Of a stretch of DNA of 64,000 bases, positions 1 through 13,800 are shown piece by piece. This stretch comes from Anthopleura xanthogrammica. Taxonomy: Eukaryota > Cnidaria > Anthozoa > Actiniaria > Actiniidae. Below the pieces are notes generated by a model, which saw only the letters and a program-made list of their open reading frames with translations, ran no database searches and had not been told where the DNA came from. The DNA lies in NCBI GenBank assembly GCA_964019055.1, contig OZ025209.1, forward strand, positions 8,609,071 through 8,673,070. The letters are read 5' to 3'. Numbering within the stretch: the first letter of the stretch is position 1; every line of letters begins with the position of its first letter. A program made the translations under genes and the position numbers.

Positions 1-30
1 CCAAATTCATAATGTTTCTTTTAAAACCAG

Positions 31-3000
31 GTGGTTTCTATCAAGATGAGCAGGCACAATACAAGATTCTTTCTCATGGTTTGGGATGTAAACAGTGCCC
101 AGTAGGAACTTTTGTCAGTCCACAAAGCTCACCAGGGGTACAAAGAGATGACTGTCAGAAATGTCCAGATGGTAGGCAAACCTAGTCTCCTTTACAGGCG
201 TACTTAGTGTTGGTCTCAAAATTCCCACCTCCCCCCCTCCTAACGGCTTACTGCACTGGACGAAAAATCAGATTCACTCATCTTCGCTCGGTGCGATTGT
301 GGTGCAAAGATAGAGAAAATCTAAAGAAAATCTGGTGAATACCATATTTTCTTACCATATTTTCACCCATAAGTAAATGTGGTATTCACCAGATTTGCTT
401 TAGGTTTTCTATATGTTTTTTCCATATTTTGCACCACATTTGCACCAAGAGAAGACGAGTGAATCTGATTTTTCGTCCAGTGCTGCAGCCAGACATTCCA
501 TTCCAATTGTTTGATTTAAGCCAATCAGGAGACAGGCCCGTGACAGGCTGCCCGTTGATTTCTCGCCAAATATAATAAACAATTATGTCAAAGTAATATG
601 AAATACAACGGCATACTCTTTCCTCAAATGATTGAAACACACTACTGCCTTCTTGAAAGGCTTAGCCACTATGTCATCGTGTAGTTTCCGAAGTGTCTGT
701 AAGAGTGTAACCTCAAGCGATGCCGAAAGCCGTTAAAACTTCGTAACCAATCAACAGTCAGACATCTCGGCAGCTTGTAACCTCGTGTTTCTCTCGCGTT
801 TCTTTCGAGTTTCTTTCGTATATATCCGGTTTGCTTTCGCTTTGCCATTATTGCCGAACAGCTGCCGGACGATACCCCGAACGGTCCCGAACGATAAGAT
901 CCGACGAAATCCACTGACGTCTTGAAAACGTGGTCTGAGCTGTTGCACTTTTATATTTATTTACATTTCTACTTGCAGTAGCCACATGCGCTAAACAAGC
1001 GCCTATTTTTTTTATATCGACATTCTTTTAAAACAATTTTAAAACATTTTTATTACAGGAACCAGTCCTGATCACCCCGCTTTGTTCAGAGCCTGTTTCT
1101 GTCGCGACGACCATTACCGCGTACATCGCTTTGAGTCCTGTTTCCCATGTACACGAGGGTACCAATGTACCAACGAGACAATCAACCTGTTACCCGGTTT
1201 CTACTGGAAGTGGAATTCTACAGAAACCAAGCACATGTACCTGAACTTTTCTGCAGAGCTACAAATCAATAGCAAATCACATAACAAAAGTCTGACTCAC
1301 TATACTCTAGGTCTCCCTAAAGCCTATGCATGTCCAACTGCATCGGCATGCAAAGGTGGTCTAGACTCGGAATGTTCTGTTGGCTACGAGGGTCCTTTGT
1401 GTGCGGTGTGCAGTAGACATTTTTACATGTTCGCATCGATATGCCGCAAGTGTCCCACCCTACCCTGGATAGTAACCCAGATCATACTGGTTATTGTGAT
1501 TGTGGTGGGTCTGATTGTCTTGCTGATAAGAGACAAGAAGAACAAGTCAAGTGGGAGATCTCTCTCTGATATCATGACAGCAAGACTTAAGATCCTGATT
1601 GGATTCTACCAAGTCACTTCAGGAACAATCTCCAGTTTCTCGTACGTCCAGTGGCCTGATGCCATGATCAAGCTGGTCAGGTATGCAGAGGTTTTCCAGA
1701 TGAATCTTCTGCAAGCAGCTCCACTTCACTGCATATCAGACTCCCTCAAGACTAATGTTCACGTCAAACTGCTGGCTGCAGTACTCTTCAACGTTGTTGC
1801 TATAATGGCTGGAATCATATATTATCACATCAGAATCAGACAAATCACCAGCAAGGGGAAGTCTCTTCTTCAACAGCGTTGTTACCGCACGGTCTTCCTG
1901 ATCTTATTCATCTCGTTCCCCATGACATGTAGCTATATTTTCCAGGTTCTCCCCGAGACTTGCCAGAAAGTCTGCACCTCGACAGACGAGGGGCTCTGCA
2001 AGTCCTACCTAAAATCTGACTACTCTGTAGAATGTGGAAGTAAGAAGTTCAAGGTCAAGAGCCTCATCTCCTATATCCTTGTCGTCTATCCTGTTGGATT
2101 TCCGTCACTTCTTTTCTACCTGCTTTGGAAATACTACTACAACGGAGGAAAGTACGCTTCCCGTGAAAAGAGAGGCCAAACAAAGCATGATGGTATCGTG
2201 GAAGGGTTGAAATTCGTCTATGAGAACTACGCCAGTAATGTATGGTTTTGGGAGATCATCGAACTGGTGCGCAAAGTTCTCCTAACATCAGTCATTCTAC
2301 TGGCCAATGCTGAAAGTCGTACATACCTTGGTGTAACAGCCATAATATCAGGAATATACGCCGTGCTGTTTTCTTACTACAAGCCAATCACAGACACCTT
2401 TGAACACTGGTTGCAGTTGACGTCACTATTGGCTACCATGATGAACATGATCGTTGGGATGCTGCTGAAGATCCCTAGTGACAGTCTGTCTTCAAGTGTT
2501 AATACCCACGTTGATGAAGCTTTTGTAACAGCCGTACTGGTGATTGCAAATGTTGCTGTCATCGCCATCATGGCTGGTTAGTAAGACAATATGCATTCTT
2601 CGTTATGTAAACACAATATTAACTGCATTCTTATAGCTGTACGTTATTGTATAATCCTTCAGTAGAATCCGAAGTACCCGAGGCTTCTCAGGGATGACAC
2701 AATCGTCGTGGTTTATAGCCAACCACGCATTTCTAAATAAATTCTGATTTTTTTCTTGTTTTGTGTTCCACAGTCAATTATATGGTGACGTTTGTACAGA
2801 CTGTGCAGGTCATCAGGAAGAACCCACAATGTTCTGTCTCGTGCTGTCTGTATCTCTTCCTGACCATAAGCCAAGCAGGGAGTGACGTTTCTGGCGTAGA
2901 AAGCAACAATGACATGAAGAACTACCAAGACCTGAACATTGGGGCTGAAAAACCAGAGCTGGAAATAAGCCCCTCGGGACTTGCCGTTGACCTTGAAGGG

Positions 3001-3036
3001 GAAGACGAGATTGATCCTCAAATAACTACAGCCTAG
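31..3036 (+). CDS. Paralogue A: Cys-rich multi-pass membrane protein, 3' part of gene
   Basis: Three terminal exons are visible: 31-171, 1059-2576 and 2774-3036 (stop TAG); the 5' exons lie left of the window. Exon 31-171 encodes a GCC2/GCC3 (ephrin-receptor-like) Cys-rich module with CKQCPVGTFVSPQSSPG and DCQKCPDG. Exon 1059-2576 encodes another Cys-rich stretch (CFPCTRGYQC, then CSVGYEGPLCAVC) followed by about eight hydrophobic segments starting at LPWIVTQIILVIVIVVG. The last exon encodes a cytoplasmic-looking tail ending DPQITTA. Splice phases agree (G|GT, G|GA, G|TC). Exon lengths 141/1518/263 are identical in paralogues B and C on the opposite strand. Combined GCC2/GCC3 plus polytopic membrane proteins occur in cnidarians and protists; their function is not established, and channel, receptor or sensor roles are all possible. 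Its intron 172-1058 is longer than in B or C because it holds a foldback element. Confidence 0.85.
253..483. repeat. Foldback (MITE-like) element in paralogue A intron
   Basis: The left arm starting GCACTGGACGAAAAATCAG is mirrored as its reverse complement ending at 483, and the inner parts of the arms also pair imperfectly. It accounts for part of the extra length of this intron relative to paralogues B and C. Confidence 0.8.
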
Positions 3037-3291
3037 AAGACCATGTATAAAATCTAAGCCAATTAGCGGCAGCCATCATTTAATCGTTTTGCTTACTGTT
3101 TGTTTGTTTTAAGGTATCCGTCGTGGGGTGCGCATGCGTATCTCGGTCATTTATCTTATTAACACTATTTCGAAAATTATCGGCTAAGGTAAAAAATGGA
3201 CTTAGGAAACACTGAGATAACATCAAGGTTGATTTAAAAGATTTTTGTTTAAGAAGCTACTGGGGAGTTCAGTCCTTACTGATAATCTATT

Positions 3292-3677
3292 GACCGAATG
3301 CCAATATGGCCGCCACTTTATTATCATAATTTTTTAAATTCATATTTTAGTTGACCACTACATTAAAATCATAGATTAGAATGACATCAACAAAGCTAGA
3401 AAGTTTGAGACAAAAATATTAAATTCTTGAGAAGTTATGAGAATTTTAGAAATGTGAAAACACCACAACGAGGCTAGCAAGGAAACAGATCACTGAACAC
3501 ATACAAATCTCTGTAATTTTGATTTCACAAATACCTTCACTTGAATTACTGATATTTATAGCAATAAAACTTTCCAAAAATACATATTTCTGCTTGCTCT
3601 TTCTGATGGTGGTGCTTATTTTTCAAGATTAGGTTTTTATTTCTAAAAGTCAATGGCGGCCATATTGGCATTCGGTC
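3292..3677. repeat. MITE-like element with 24-bp terminal inverted repeats
   Basis: GACCGAATGCCAATATGGCC at 3292 (24 bases in all, to 3315) reappears as its perfect reverse complement at 3654-3677. The interior is AT-rich with no coding potential, as expected of a non-autonomous DNA transposon. Confidence 0.75.
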
Positions 3678-4587
3678 TATTGCTACGGTTTAAATATTCC
3701 TTGTTGTATATAGTAAATAGTATCTGGACTGATTTGAGTAATTTAGATCTTTTTGTATATTTTGATTTTAAAATCTAAAAACCGTACGTAAACTAACTTC
3801 GTTGATGTTTATTTTCTTTGGTATGTCATGCGTTATTGTGCTTTATACAACTACGTAGCAGAATAGTAATAAAAGTCATGATAACCAACGTTGCTTTGTA
3901 AAGTTGGTATGGACCACAATCTTATTGGAAGTAACTATAATTAGAAATGCCCAAGTTATTCAACCAAAAAGCAATCCCCTAAAAATATCATGATATTGAT
4001 TAATTCATATAGGATATTACATGGTCGCGCGGAGATACGAATTTTATTTTCGAGTGTTGATATTATCTCTCACGAGTGAGCGCAGCGTTATTGTATGAAA
4101 TATTCAATGAAAAATAATGGAGAATTTGACTTTGGTCGAAATTTGACACCACCAGTGTTGATAAAAATCGTATCCCCACTGGCCACTGGTGGGAGTGGGG
4201 ATATCAATTTTATCCTCTTGATGTCACTCAATATCACACTTTATTATATCCACTTTGAAATCACTAGCAAATCCTGTAATCTGATTGGCTCTCAGTAGAT
4301 TGATTCAAGCACGAATCGCACTATTTTGAGTCCGAATCGCATCTTTTTGTCAGCCAATCACAATGCAACACTAGAAAAGGTAACCAATCAGATTACAGGA
4401 TTGTATGTAATCAGCCAATCAGATTACAGCAAATAAGGAACATAAAATGTAGCTTTTTTCAAGTTTGACTGGAATTTTTTGTTACAAAAAGAAACAAAAT
4501 ACCGGCTATTTGTGAATAAATACTTTTGTATTTATCACAAATTTAGTGTCTATCTAGTATGATTTCAAAATGGATATAATAAAGTGA

Positions 4588-4724
4588 TAATTGAACTTCG
4601 TGTCGTGCAATTTTGGTCTGATATCAAACTTGCGATTACAAATCACACTCCCGCTACGCGGTCGTGTGATTTTGTTATCGCGCGTTTGATATCAGACCAA
4701 ATTGCACTCCACTTAGTTCAATTA
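4588..4724. repeat. Near-palindromic foldback element
   Basis: AATTGAACT..GTGCAA..TTTGGTCTGATATCAAAC is mirrored by GTTTGATATCAGACCAAA..TTGCAC..AGTTCAATT. The centre contains CACTCCCGCTACGCGGTCGTGTG. Confidence 0.75.
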
Positions 4725-4851
4725 CCATTATGTATTTCATATAACAAAAAGTGATATCTTATTTTTGAAATAATTTTAAAATTGGAAAGAAAAATATCCT
4801 TTCATAGTTTTTGTCGCTAGTTATCTACAAAAACTAGCTAATTTGCATACA

Positions 4852-7800
4852 TTATTGAGGAGCAATAAATTTCCCGTCCTTGAACAACTTTTGCCACTCT
4901 TCACCATTAGGGAACTGGTATCCGTTCAACGACTGATTTTTCATCTCCGCGCTGTACCCAGGAGCCTGGAAACAAAAGAATTGAAAAGCTCATATTATTT
5001 GCCGGGCAATACTTTTATCCGAAATCTGATCCAGACTTTTTAACTCTTGGGACGAATTCTGAGTGCCGTAGCTAGGTCCATTTACTTCAGGTATGCATGT
5101 TTTTCTCATTTCATACTTCTTTGAAATATACATAAGCTTTACGTCCATCTTAAAGTGCCTACAACCCTTCCACAGTTTTTTTGTTTTCTGTACGAAGACG
5201 CAAAAATAGCAGATAAGCTCTTTCATAGTTTCCAATTTGGTCCATTCGCTTCCAAGATATAGCTCTTCAAATATCGCGAAAGCTCTATTTTCATTTCCCC
5301 GCGCCAGAATCGCGCCAGAAATTTGGTTCCTACCTGACATGATGTCACCATCGTCGAAGCGAGAACAATGCGAGTGGAAGTTTTTTTTGCGGGTTTTCAA
5401 ATCAATTAAATATGATAGCAATGTTTGAAGAGCTATATCTCGGAAACGAATGGACTAAATTGGAAATTGTAAAAGAACTTAACGGCTATTCAGTTTTGCG
5501 TCTTCTATACAGCTATTTTAACGTTGAATACTGAATACTGCATACTGAATAGTGCATTCCAAGACCGAAATGCTTTTTGGGCCTTATGTAACATTGTGTA
5601 AAGTAAAATCTATATTATAATAGTCTAACCAGTCCCCGTCTGTACCATCTGTACTGTATCTGGTTTAGAAGTTGTTGCCGATTCCACGGTTATTACAGTG
5701 CCGTGTACCGTCTTGTTTCATATTAGGGACGACCTTAAGCAAATCGAAATCTAGAACGGGAACGTCAGTATCTGAACAAGAAAAGACGATATCAATTGCA
5801 CGTCGTTCACGTCGTGTGATCAAGAAGTAACACCTATTTCCAGATCTTCCTCTATCATTAAATTAAGTTCTGAATCCTCGGGTCTCACGTCCCCGTCCTA
5901 TATTTAGAGTTGCTTAAGGTCCCTATTAACACGAAGTGTACACTACATGGTAGTACAACACAAATATCTGGTAATCGTGTACTTACCATGGGAACCACGT
6001 AGTGGCCATTCTTGGTAATGACGGGATGAACAAAATGTTCGTGAAGATGATCAGCGTATTCAATTACCCTGGAAACACAATCAACATAACTCCTGGTAAA
6101 TACATTATCACAGCTTTTTATCAGTAGTATCTTTGGTTCTGCAGTCCTGTATCGCTATCAACAATACACCAAGTTTTAGTGTGCGACAACTCAGTCGTGA
6201 CAAACGTACTGCACCTGGTCGGGCATCCATGAATAGCCATCATTAAACGACTTACGTCAAAAAAGTCATGACAACAGCAATCGGCAAATAGTGTATGAGC
6301 TTTTTAGTGTGGTATTTTCTTTATTACAGAAAGCGGAAAGGGCTTCAACTTTGTGCAACAAACTCGCGCAACAAATTTAATCATGCAACATTCGCAATGC
6401 AACTTGCAACTCAACAGTGTCGCGCGAGAAGTCGCACGATTTTTTGCTCGTATTACCGCACCTTTACAGAAATACTTTCATATTTTACAGAACCTTCGTT
6501 CCTTTTCCTATTCGCTGAGAACGAAAGGCTTTGCCGAATCCATATCCTACTTTTAATTAGAACCAAAAAAAATTGAAATTGAAAGCAAGAATGTGTGATT
6601 TCTGTTCCTTAATTCGCCTAAAACGATGATAGGTGAAGAATTAAAGAAAGAAACGTTGGATTCTGGGGACGGCAAAGCTGATTGAAATATCTGCGATAAT
6701 AACTTTTACTTTACCTTTTGTCTAGGGACGACGAGACACAAATGAAGTCAAATATAGAGATGTGTTGAACGTATTCGCATAAACCAACACCACCCGCGTG
6801 TGGGCAAACGGGAACTGAAAATACAAGTTGCAATAAAAGTTGATACATTATTGTGATAAACAACAGATAAACAAACAGATAAACAAAACAAACAGTACTA
6901 AACACCCTGATGGAACCAGGGTACTATCCCAGTGGTCTATCCGCCCGCCGCCCGGTTGGCTCAGTTGATTGAGCACCGGACTTTCGTGTTGGCAAGGGCG
7001 GAACCAGGGGGAGGGTCGGGGGGTCACGACCCCCTGTCATACCTGAGGTTAGGGACGGGCAATTTGATATTTGATGGGGGGTGGGTTAAATCCCAAAAAA
7101 ATATCGAGCAAGGCCGATCGATCCTTAAAAAAAATATCGTGCAACGTCAAATACGACAAAAAAATATCGAGCGAGCTTATAAATTCGATTTCAAGATTTC
7201 TTTTCTTTTGAACCAAATGGAAAGTTCGCCTCTCAAACCGCTGGAAATCGCATTTCCGAGAGTCTGAATTTCAATTTTTTCGGGGGAGCATGTCAACCCC
7301 CAGTCGGTCGATTAGCTCGGTAAACGTGACGTCATTTCTACGTCATTATTTCACATCAGCTGGTTGGACCCCCACCCCCCTTTCAAAAATTCCTGGATCC
7401 TGCCTTGGTTCGGATAGACAACGCTGGCTACCAGCCCGATTGATTTCTATTATCTTGGCTATACATCACTCAAAATTAATCATCGCCATTTTGTTTGTCC
7501 CATCCGGAACGCCAAAGCAAAAAAGAGCCGTAGATATGACTTTTCAATGTGGTTTTACACCAGTGTCTCGAATCTTTACCCCATGACACTGTCTTTGGGG
7601 GTCGGGTTTCCACGGGCAGTACCCCCTCGTGACGCCCATGACGTGAGATAACAGCGGTAACATGCAGGGCACACCACCTGTGCTTCCCAAAACCCGCATT
7701 TAATCAAACAGTTACGGCTATCTTTCGGAATCAGTCAGCTTACCCCCAAACTTTGCAGCCATCAAAAGAACCGACAGTATCTCGTTTAGTCCTCCCATTC

Positions 7801-10800
7801 TACAACTGTCTATTTGACAGAACTGCATTCCGCCTGCTTGAAGAAACTGCTTGAACATCACGCGATTCTGGCAATGTTCTCCGGTAGCAACGCCAATTCC
7901 GTATGGAGCTAACGCCTTGGATATAGCAGCATGACCTAACACGTACATTTGTTCAAATCAAAATTAATTAAAATCCATGAGCAGGGGCGTAGCTTCCTTT
8001 ACCCAAATACTCACGTGCGTACTTAAGAAATTTACGAATTTTCCAGATTTGCTTTTCCCCCCGTAATATTTATAAGCAAAAGCTTTACTTTTGGGTTGAG
8101 AGTGTTTGAGGCACCGCCGACCCGTGCGTACTTGCCAACATGTCCTAGCTATGCCCCTGATGAGGATGAGTTCAGTTCAGTTGAGTTTTGTCCCCGATTA
8201 GTGTAACTAGTGTACTACTAGTGGTATGCTAGAAGTTTGACAATAAAGTTTATGTATGTATGTGGTTCTTGTTGTTTACACATTCACCGGACACCACGGA
8301 AAAACGTTTGCGCGTGCGCGACCTTTGTAAGGGATGACGTCACGCCGGCACTCGTAAACATGCACCGGAGTTTTGAGGAAAGAAAGCATCATTTAAGTCA
8401 AGTCCAAGTCACTCTTTGACGGGGGAACGACAAGTGCAAGTATTTTCTAAGGGTACTGTACCTAGGACATCATCTGGAGAAGTAGGTTCTTCAATCCATA
8501 TCGGTTTAAATTCTGCTAACTTCTTCATTGTCTCGATAGCTTCACCGACATCCCAACGCTGATTAGAATCCATAGCCTGGATCAAACGATATGAAAAAGT
8601 AACATAAATGGAGTTCAATAGCTAAATATAATAAACAGGGTATAACATACTCGTATATTTATATGAAGTGAGGTTATCTTAGCAAGTTACGTCCCTTAAC
8701 GCTAAAAATGCCATTCTTTATCCGTGACGATTCAGTTTGCCGGAAGGGAAATCGCGTAAAAAAAATTGCGCACCAAATTTAGTTCTTTCTTTCGAGGAGT
8801 GTGTGAGCAGAATGCACAGTCGTCAGCTATGCGGGTACGGAACTGTCTAGGTTCAATAAAACTAGAGGTCTGATAGGCTGATAAGGCTACCTGTAGTAAT
8901 ATCGTGGAACGACAGAAAAGCAGACCGGCAGAAAAGCATTCAGTCATTTCGTCAGATAGACAGGCAAACAAAAAAAGATATTCTATCTTTCAGTCAGTCT
9001 GAATCGGAGACAGACCCGCAGACGGACGGACAGACAGATAGAGAAATGATGCATTCTGAAGAGAAATATCAGATACTTACAAGAAAGTTATCAGGCCCTA
9101 AAGTTTTTCTAAGAATTCTTGCCCTTCGTATATCATCTTGAATATCACCTCCAACCTTCATCTTAAATCTGAAAAATGTAACAAGTTTAGTCGGGAGACT
9201 CACGTCGTGGCCAGCCCTCTATTACTCATTTGTCTATACAAACTGTACCTTGTCCAGCCATTCTGCATAAAATTCTTGCAAAGCTCTTCAATCTGTTGAT
9301 CCGTATATCCAATCCACCCTGCTGATGTGGTGTATGCTGGATATCCTGTATCCAACAGCTGCTTCTCTGAGAAAGAGAGTCCATTCATAACCATGAATAT
9401 GGCACATTTGCTTACTAAAGTCTGTTGGCATTTGTTCACTCGAAAGTTTTTAAAATCTATTCTAGCAACTGTGCACACAAACCTCGATCCTTATTATCAC
9501 TGGAACTGATTTCTTTTGGTTTTTTCTTACTCACTACATTTCTGTTAATGTGTGAATTTAACAATACATGTGTAAATAAACTGTGTGCAGTGATTCGGCT
9601 TTTTTTTGGGACCATAATTCGCGAAATGAAAAAAAAAAAAGCCTGCGACTCATTAATTTCAGTCCCCCCGTCCGTGATGCGTGATTTGCGTATTTTGAAG
9701 ACCGTGATTCGTGATTTTGCATTGCCTTTCGTGAAAATCCGTATTACTCCCTGAATCCTTGTATCAAGGTTGTTCATTACAGCGCTTTCCAATCACACGC
9801 GCGAATCGTGTTACCATGACATTGTCAGAAAACACAAAGTTATCAAGACACGTGCCACATGAAATCTTGTGGAAACACCTTATTGACGTCTATCAAAACC
9901 AACTTCGTCGTGACAGCAAATTGTACGATTTCGCGCGTGATTGGAAAGCGCTGTAAACGTATGATTCTTGAATTTATGAAAAAAATTGTCTCTTGATTCG
10001 TAATCTGTCCCCCCCCCCCCTTGTAAAACCACCCCCTAACCACCCTGTAATAAGCCTAGTGAGTCTAAAAGTCAAGCGTATGTTACTTTATACTCTACCT
10101 CTTTCTTGCTTTGTCGATTCATTTTTCCTCAGGATTTCTTGATAATCATGAAAGAGAGAAACATATAATTACTATGCTGACCATCTGATGCATGCATTAG
10201 AGTACTCACACTTGCATCACGGTTATGTAGGAATATTTTAACTTACCAAGTGCTTCTTCTTTGGTCAAAGCATCTGATCTGTAACAGAAAGAATGGCTTG
10301 CTAAGTACTCTTTCAAAGTCAGTAATGAGTCAAAGATGGGGTATAATCTTCTAACGTGGGTAACCTTCAATTATTCAATTTCTTTAAATCGTAATGTAAA
10401 TCAAAGGGTCAAACCTCAAGGTTGGGGATTTCTTCAGGATGGCCCCATCTTTAGGTATATAGTGTGCTGTAACTGAATTTACATTATTGTACTTACAAAT
10501 AACTAAAGTCTATTGTTGAGACCAACTGTTCAGGGCTCTAGAATATAAAAATACATACACAATCTAAGTCAGGGCATAGCTTACTCAGGAATTTAGCAGG
10601 TATTGTAATTAAGTTTTGCAGAAGGACTGAGAAAACCAAATAACCTAGAGAAAAAGTCAATAAAAGGATCAAACAAATTCTATTCATTCTGAAGAAGGCT
10701 ATAAAAAAATCCCGAAATGTTAAGTCGTGTTTTCTACATTACACATGTTTTCTGTAAAAACCTTATCTCAATATTTCATTGTCTCTCAAAAGCCTCAAAA

Positions 10801-13800
10801 GTATGAAATAATTATTCATTGACATGTGTTGCCAAGTTCATGATCAGGAATTGACCTCCTGCAGAGGTGAGTCTACTGTATGTAAGTACATTGCTGTTAT
10901 GCTTATACCACCCTGATTTCTTTTGATTTATATCCCAGGAATGTTACAGTTCTATATATATCAGCATTTTTCCATATTGTTTTTGGATTCCTGATGTTTT
11001 GAAGAATGTAATAGTTACAATTAATCAAAATGAGATCTTTATCATATTCATGTAATTACCATATCTGCAAGGAGTTTCCACACAGGCTGCAAGAGATTTT
11101 GTTAGCAAAATTAAGAAGATTGATGGAAAATGTGGTAATCTAGCTTGTGCTTAATAGCTGAAGGTTGATCAGGGTTTCAGATTTGTATGGCTAGATCATC
11201 AGCATCCTTGGGGAGATGAGGGGGGACTAGGGGTGGTTCAGTGATAGGGGTCCAATGGGATCTGAAGACCCTGACCCTATCTAATACAAGAATATCTTGA
11301 AAAGCATACCTTGCTCAAGATACAACACTGTAACATATAACCCTATCTAAGACCCAAGAGAAAATCTATAACCTGAATACGCCGGCACAGTTGGAAATTA
11401 CATGCGAAAAATGTTTTTGGCAGAGAAAATAACTAGTTTTTAAAAAAGTTGAAATTGAATGCCCTATCTAAGACTTGAAAACACTAGTACCCCTAACCTA
11501 TCCAACAAGGATGAATATATCAAAGACCATATCATGGAAATCGTATCCCCTGTCATATACCCTATACAGCAGAACATCCCCATATCGGCTTATATATGGG
11601 AGTGCCCCCCAGGATCTGGGATGAGGGAACTACTGTAGTATTCCTTTTTACCTTCCTAAATTGATTAGACATATATATTCCTACCTTTCCTTCCATTTTC
11701 CCCCACAAATCCCATAAAGCATTGATGACTCCAGCTAAAGCAAGATGAGTGACACCTTTTTCTGGGCCAAGCTAAAAAACATAATTATATAAAGATAAAG
11801 TGTATTTCAATTACTAGACAGAGGAATATAGGCATGCATATAATTATGTATTTATCCCACACCATAGAAAATACAGCCAATCTGAATACACGGCGGTATT
11901 CAACTGATTCTTCCCCTGATCATGAGACATTGTGGGTCCCCTTTCCCACCGTTGATTGGCTGTATGGTGTGAGATAAAATGGTTATAAATACAATGGTTT
12001 CTCATGGCATACCATGGATATCCCACTCGTCACTTGTATTTTCTTTGTATACACACTCACCTTAGGCTTGTGTGTATACTAGAAACTAAAAGTGACTTGT
12101 TGGATATTCCACGGTATGCCATGAGAAACCATTGTATAACTAGTATATATACATTGTAAATAATCCAATTTTTTTTGCATAAAAAAGATATATTTTCCAA
12201 TGAACAAAAATTATATTCTTTTGTCCCATTGAGCTTTAATTAATAATTAATCATTAATAATTTATTAAACTTCTATAGCGCCTTAATTATTAAGATATTG
12301 TAAAGTGCTTAACAATCTAAAAATATATGTATGATGTAAAATCTATGCATAGGCTAACAGAAAATATATAACTATCTATAATTAAATAAATAACATACCT
12401 AAAATATAATAAAAGTATGTAAAACAAATATCCTAATAAAACGCTTTTCTAAAAAGGTTGGTCTTAAGTCCTTTTTTAAAAGAGTTAATGCTATCACATG
12501 TTCTAAGTGATAATGACAGAGCATTCCCAACAGTAGGGATAAGCTTTGTAGCTATACCACTTTATTGCTGCAAGTGCTTTCAAGCTTATGATAATCTGAT
12601 TTGGAATATGGACCTTACCCATCTTAATTGTTCTTCATGTGCAAGCTCTCTCCAAAAAGACCCAAAATCAGCAAAAATATCCTCAACACATTTTCCTGTG
12701 ATCATTTGCCCATAAAGCTTTGCAGCACTTGTAACTACAATGAATAGAAGATATAACAATTCATTTAACATTTTTTTTTTTTTTTTTTCCGAATTTATTT
12801 ATTTATTTACTGTATGATACAGTATATGACAAATGCCTAAATCAATGCAAAATCATGGTCTACTAAAGAAAAATCAAGGGAGACCAGAATGTGAATCAAA
12901 AGTTCATATGTACAGATTAATAAAGAAAGCTCACAATTCCTAAAATCAAAAGAATATAATGATGCATGATGGTAAATTCCATAGCTAGTATAGAGAAATC
13001 CTTCATTTACCAACAGTGCCCAAAATGATACAACATGCAGGCCTGTAGCATGCTTTCAGAGCGGGGGGGGGGGGGGGGGGATGGGGTTGCATTCCTGAAT
13101 AATTGGCTCCTGCAGCTCATCAGCATTTCACTATCACATCAATCCTTAAGAAAATTTTTCTTAAAAATCCCCAAGGGGGAGGGGTTGCAACAACCTATTA
13201 TATCAACCTATTATATTCAAACATTGCTTACCCAGTTCATTTCCCCGACCCACTGTAAATGTCAGGCCATATCCTTGTAATCCATCAGGTCTATCAGTCT
13301 TCAGTACAATGTAAACAGCAGAGTAGTCTGGTGCCTTGTGCTGTTTAATAATGAATGGGTATTGGGTATATGTACATAGTTAGAAAAACATACTGACCCC
13401 TGACCTCTAGTGTAATCAAAGACCAGATTTCATATGAGTGTGAATAGTCTCAGGACATACTGTAACACAGTTACGGCGCTGTGTGGACACATGCAGCACT
13501 GAATGACACGGTCTCAGCACGGTCATGGCAATGTCACAGAAATTTGTGGTTCGTGCCATAAATTTTTCATAGACATACGAACACTCAGCCCTATGAAGTG
13601 GGGCAGTACAAAAGGATAACTGGAGTGGGGGTGGGGGGGGGGCGTATACTGGATGGGGGGGGGGCGTATACTGGATGGGGGGTGTATTTCAAATGAGGGA
13701 TCGATGTCTTAAACAGGCTCCCCGTAAAATATCCATTCAAACTTAATTTAATAACTTCATTTAAAAGCCTTTCAATCAATTGTTAATTGGTAGGACGAAT

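Larger units (their letters stand above)
3037..4851. other. Tail-to-tail intergenic region, repeats only
   Basis: This separates the 3' end of paralogue A from the 3' end of the ENOSF1-like gene. I see no convincing exon. It holds a TIR element (3292-3677), a near-palindrome (4588-4724) and several copies of a short motif around GATTTCAAAATGGATATAAT that recurs near 36920. Confidence 0.6.

Noticed and set aside
5237..5428. Open frames on both strands near 5000-5430
   Set aside because: They cross a foldback element in an ENOSF1 intron; the symmetry creates matching frames on both strands.
6940..7010. Candidate tRNA gene
   Set aside because: The 5' half resembles a tRNA, but the 3' half and acceptor-stem pairing are missing; a SINE fragment fits better.
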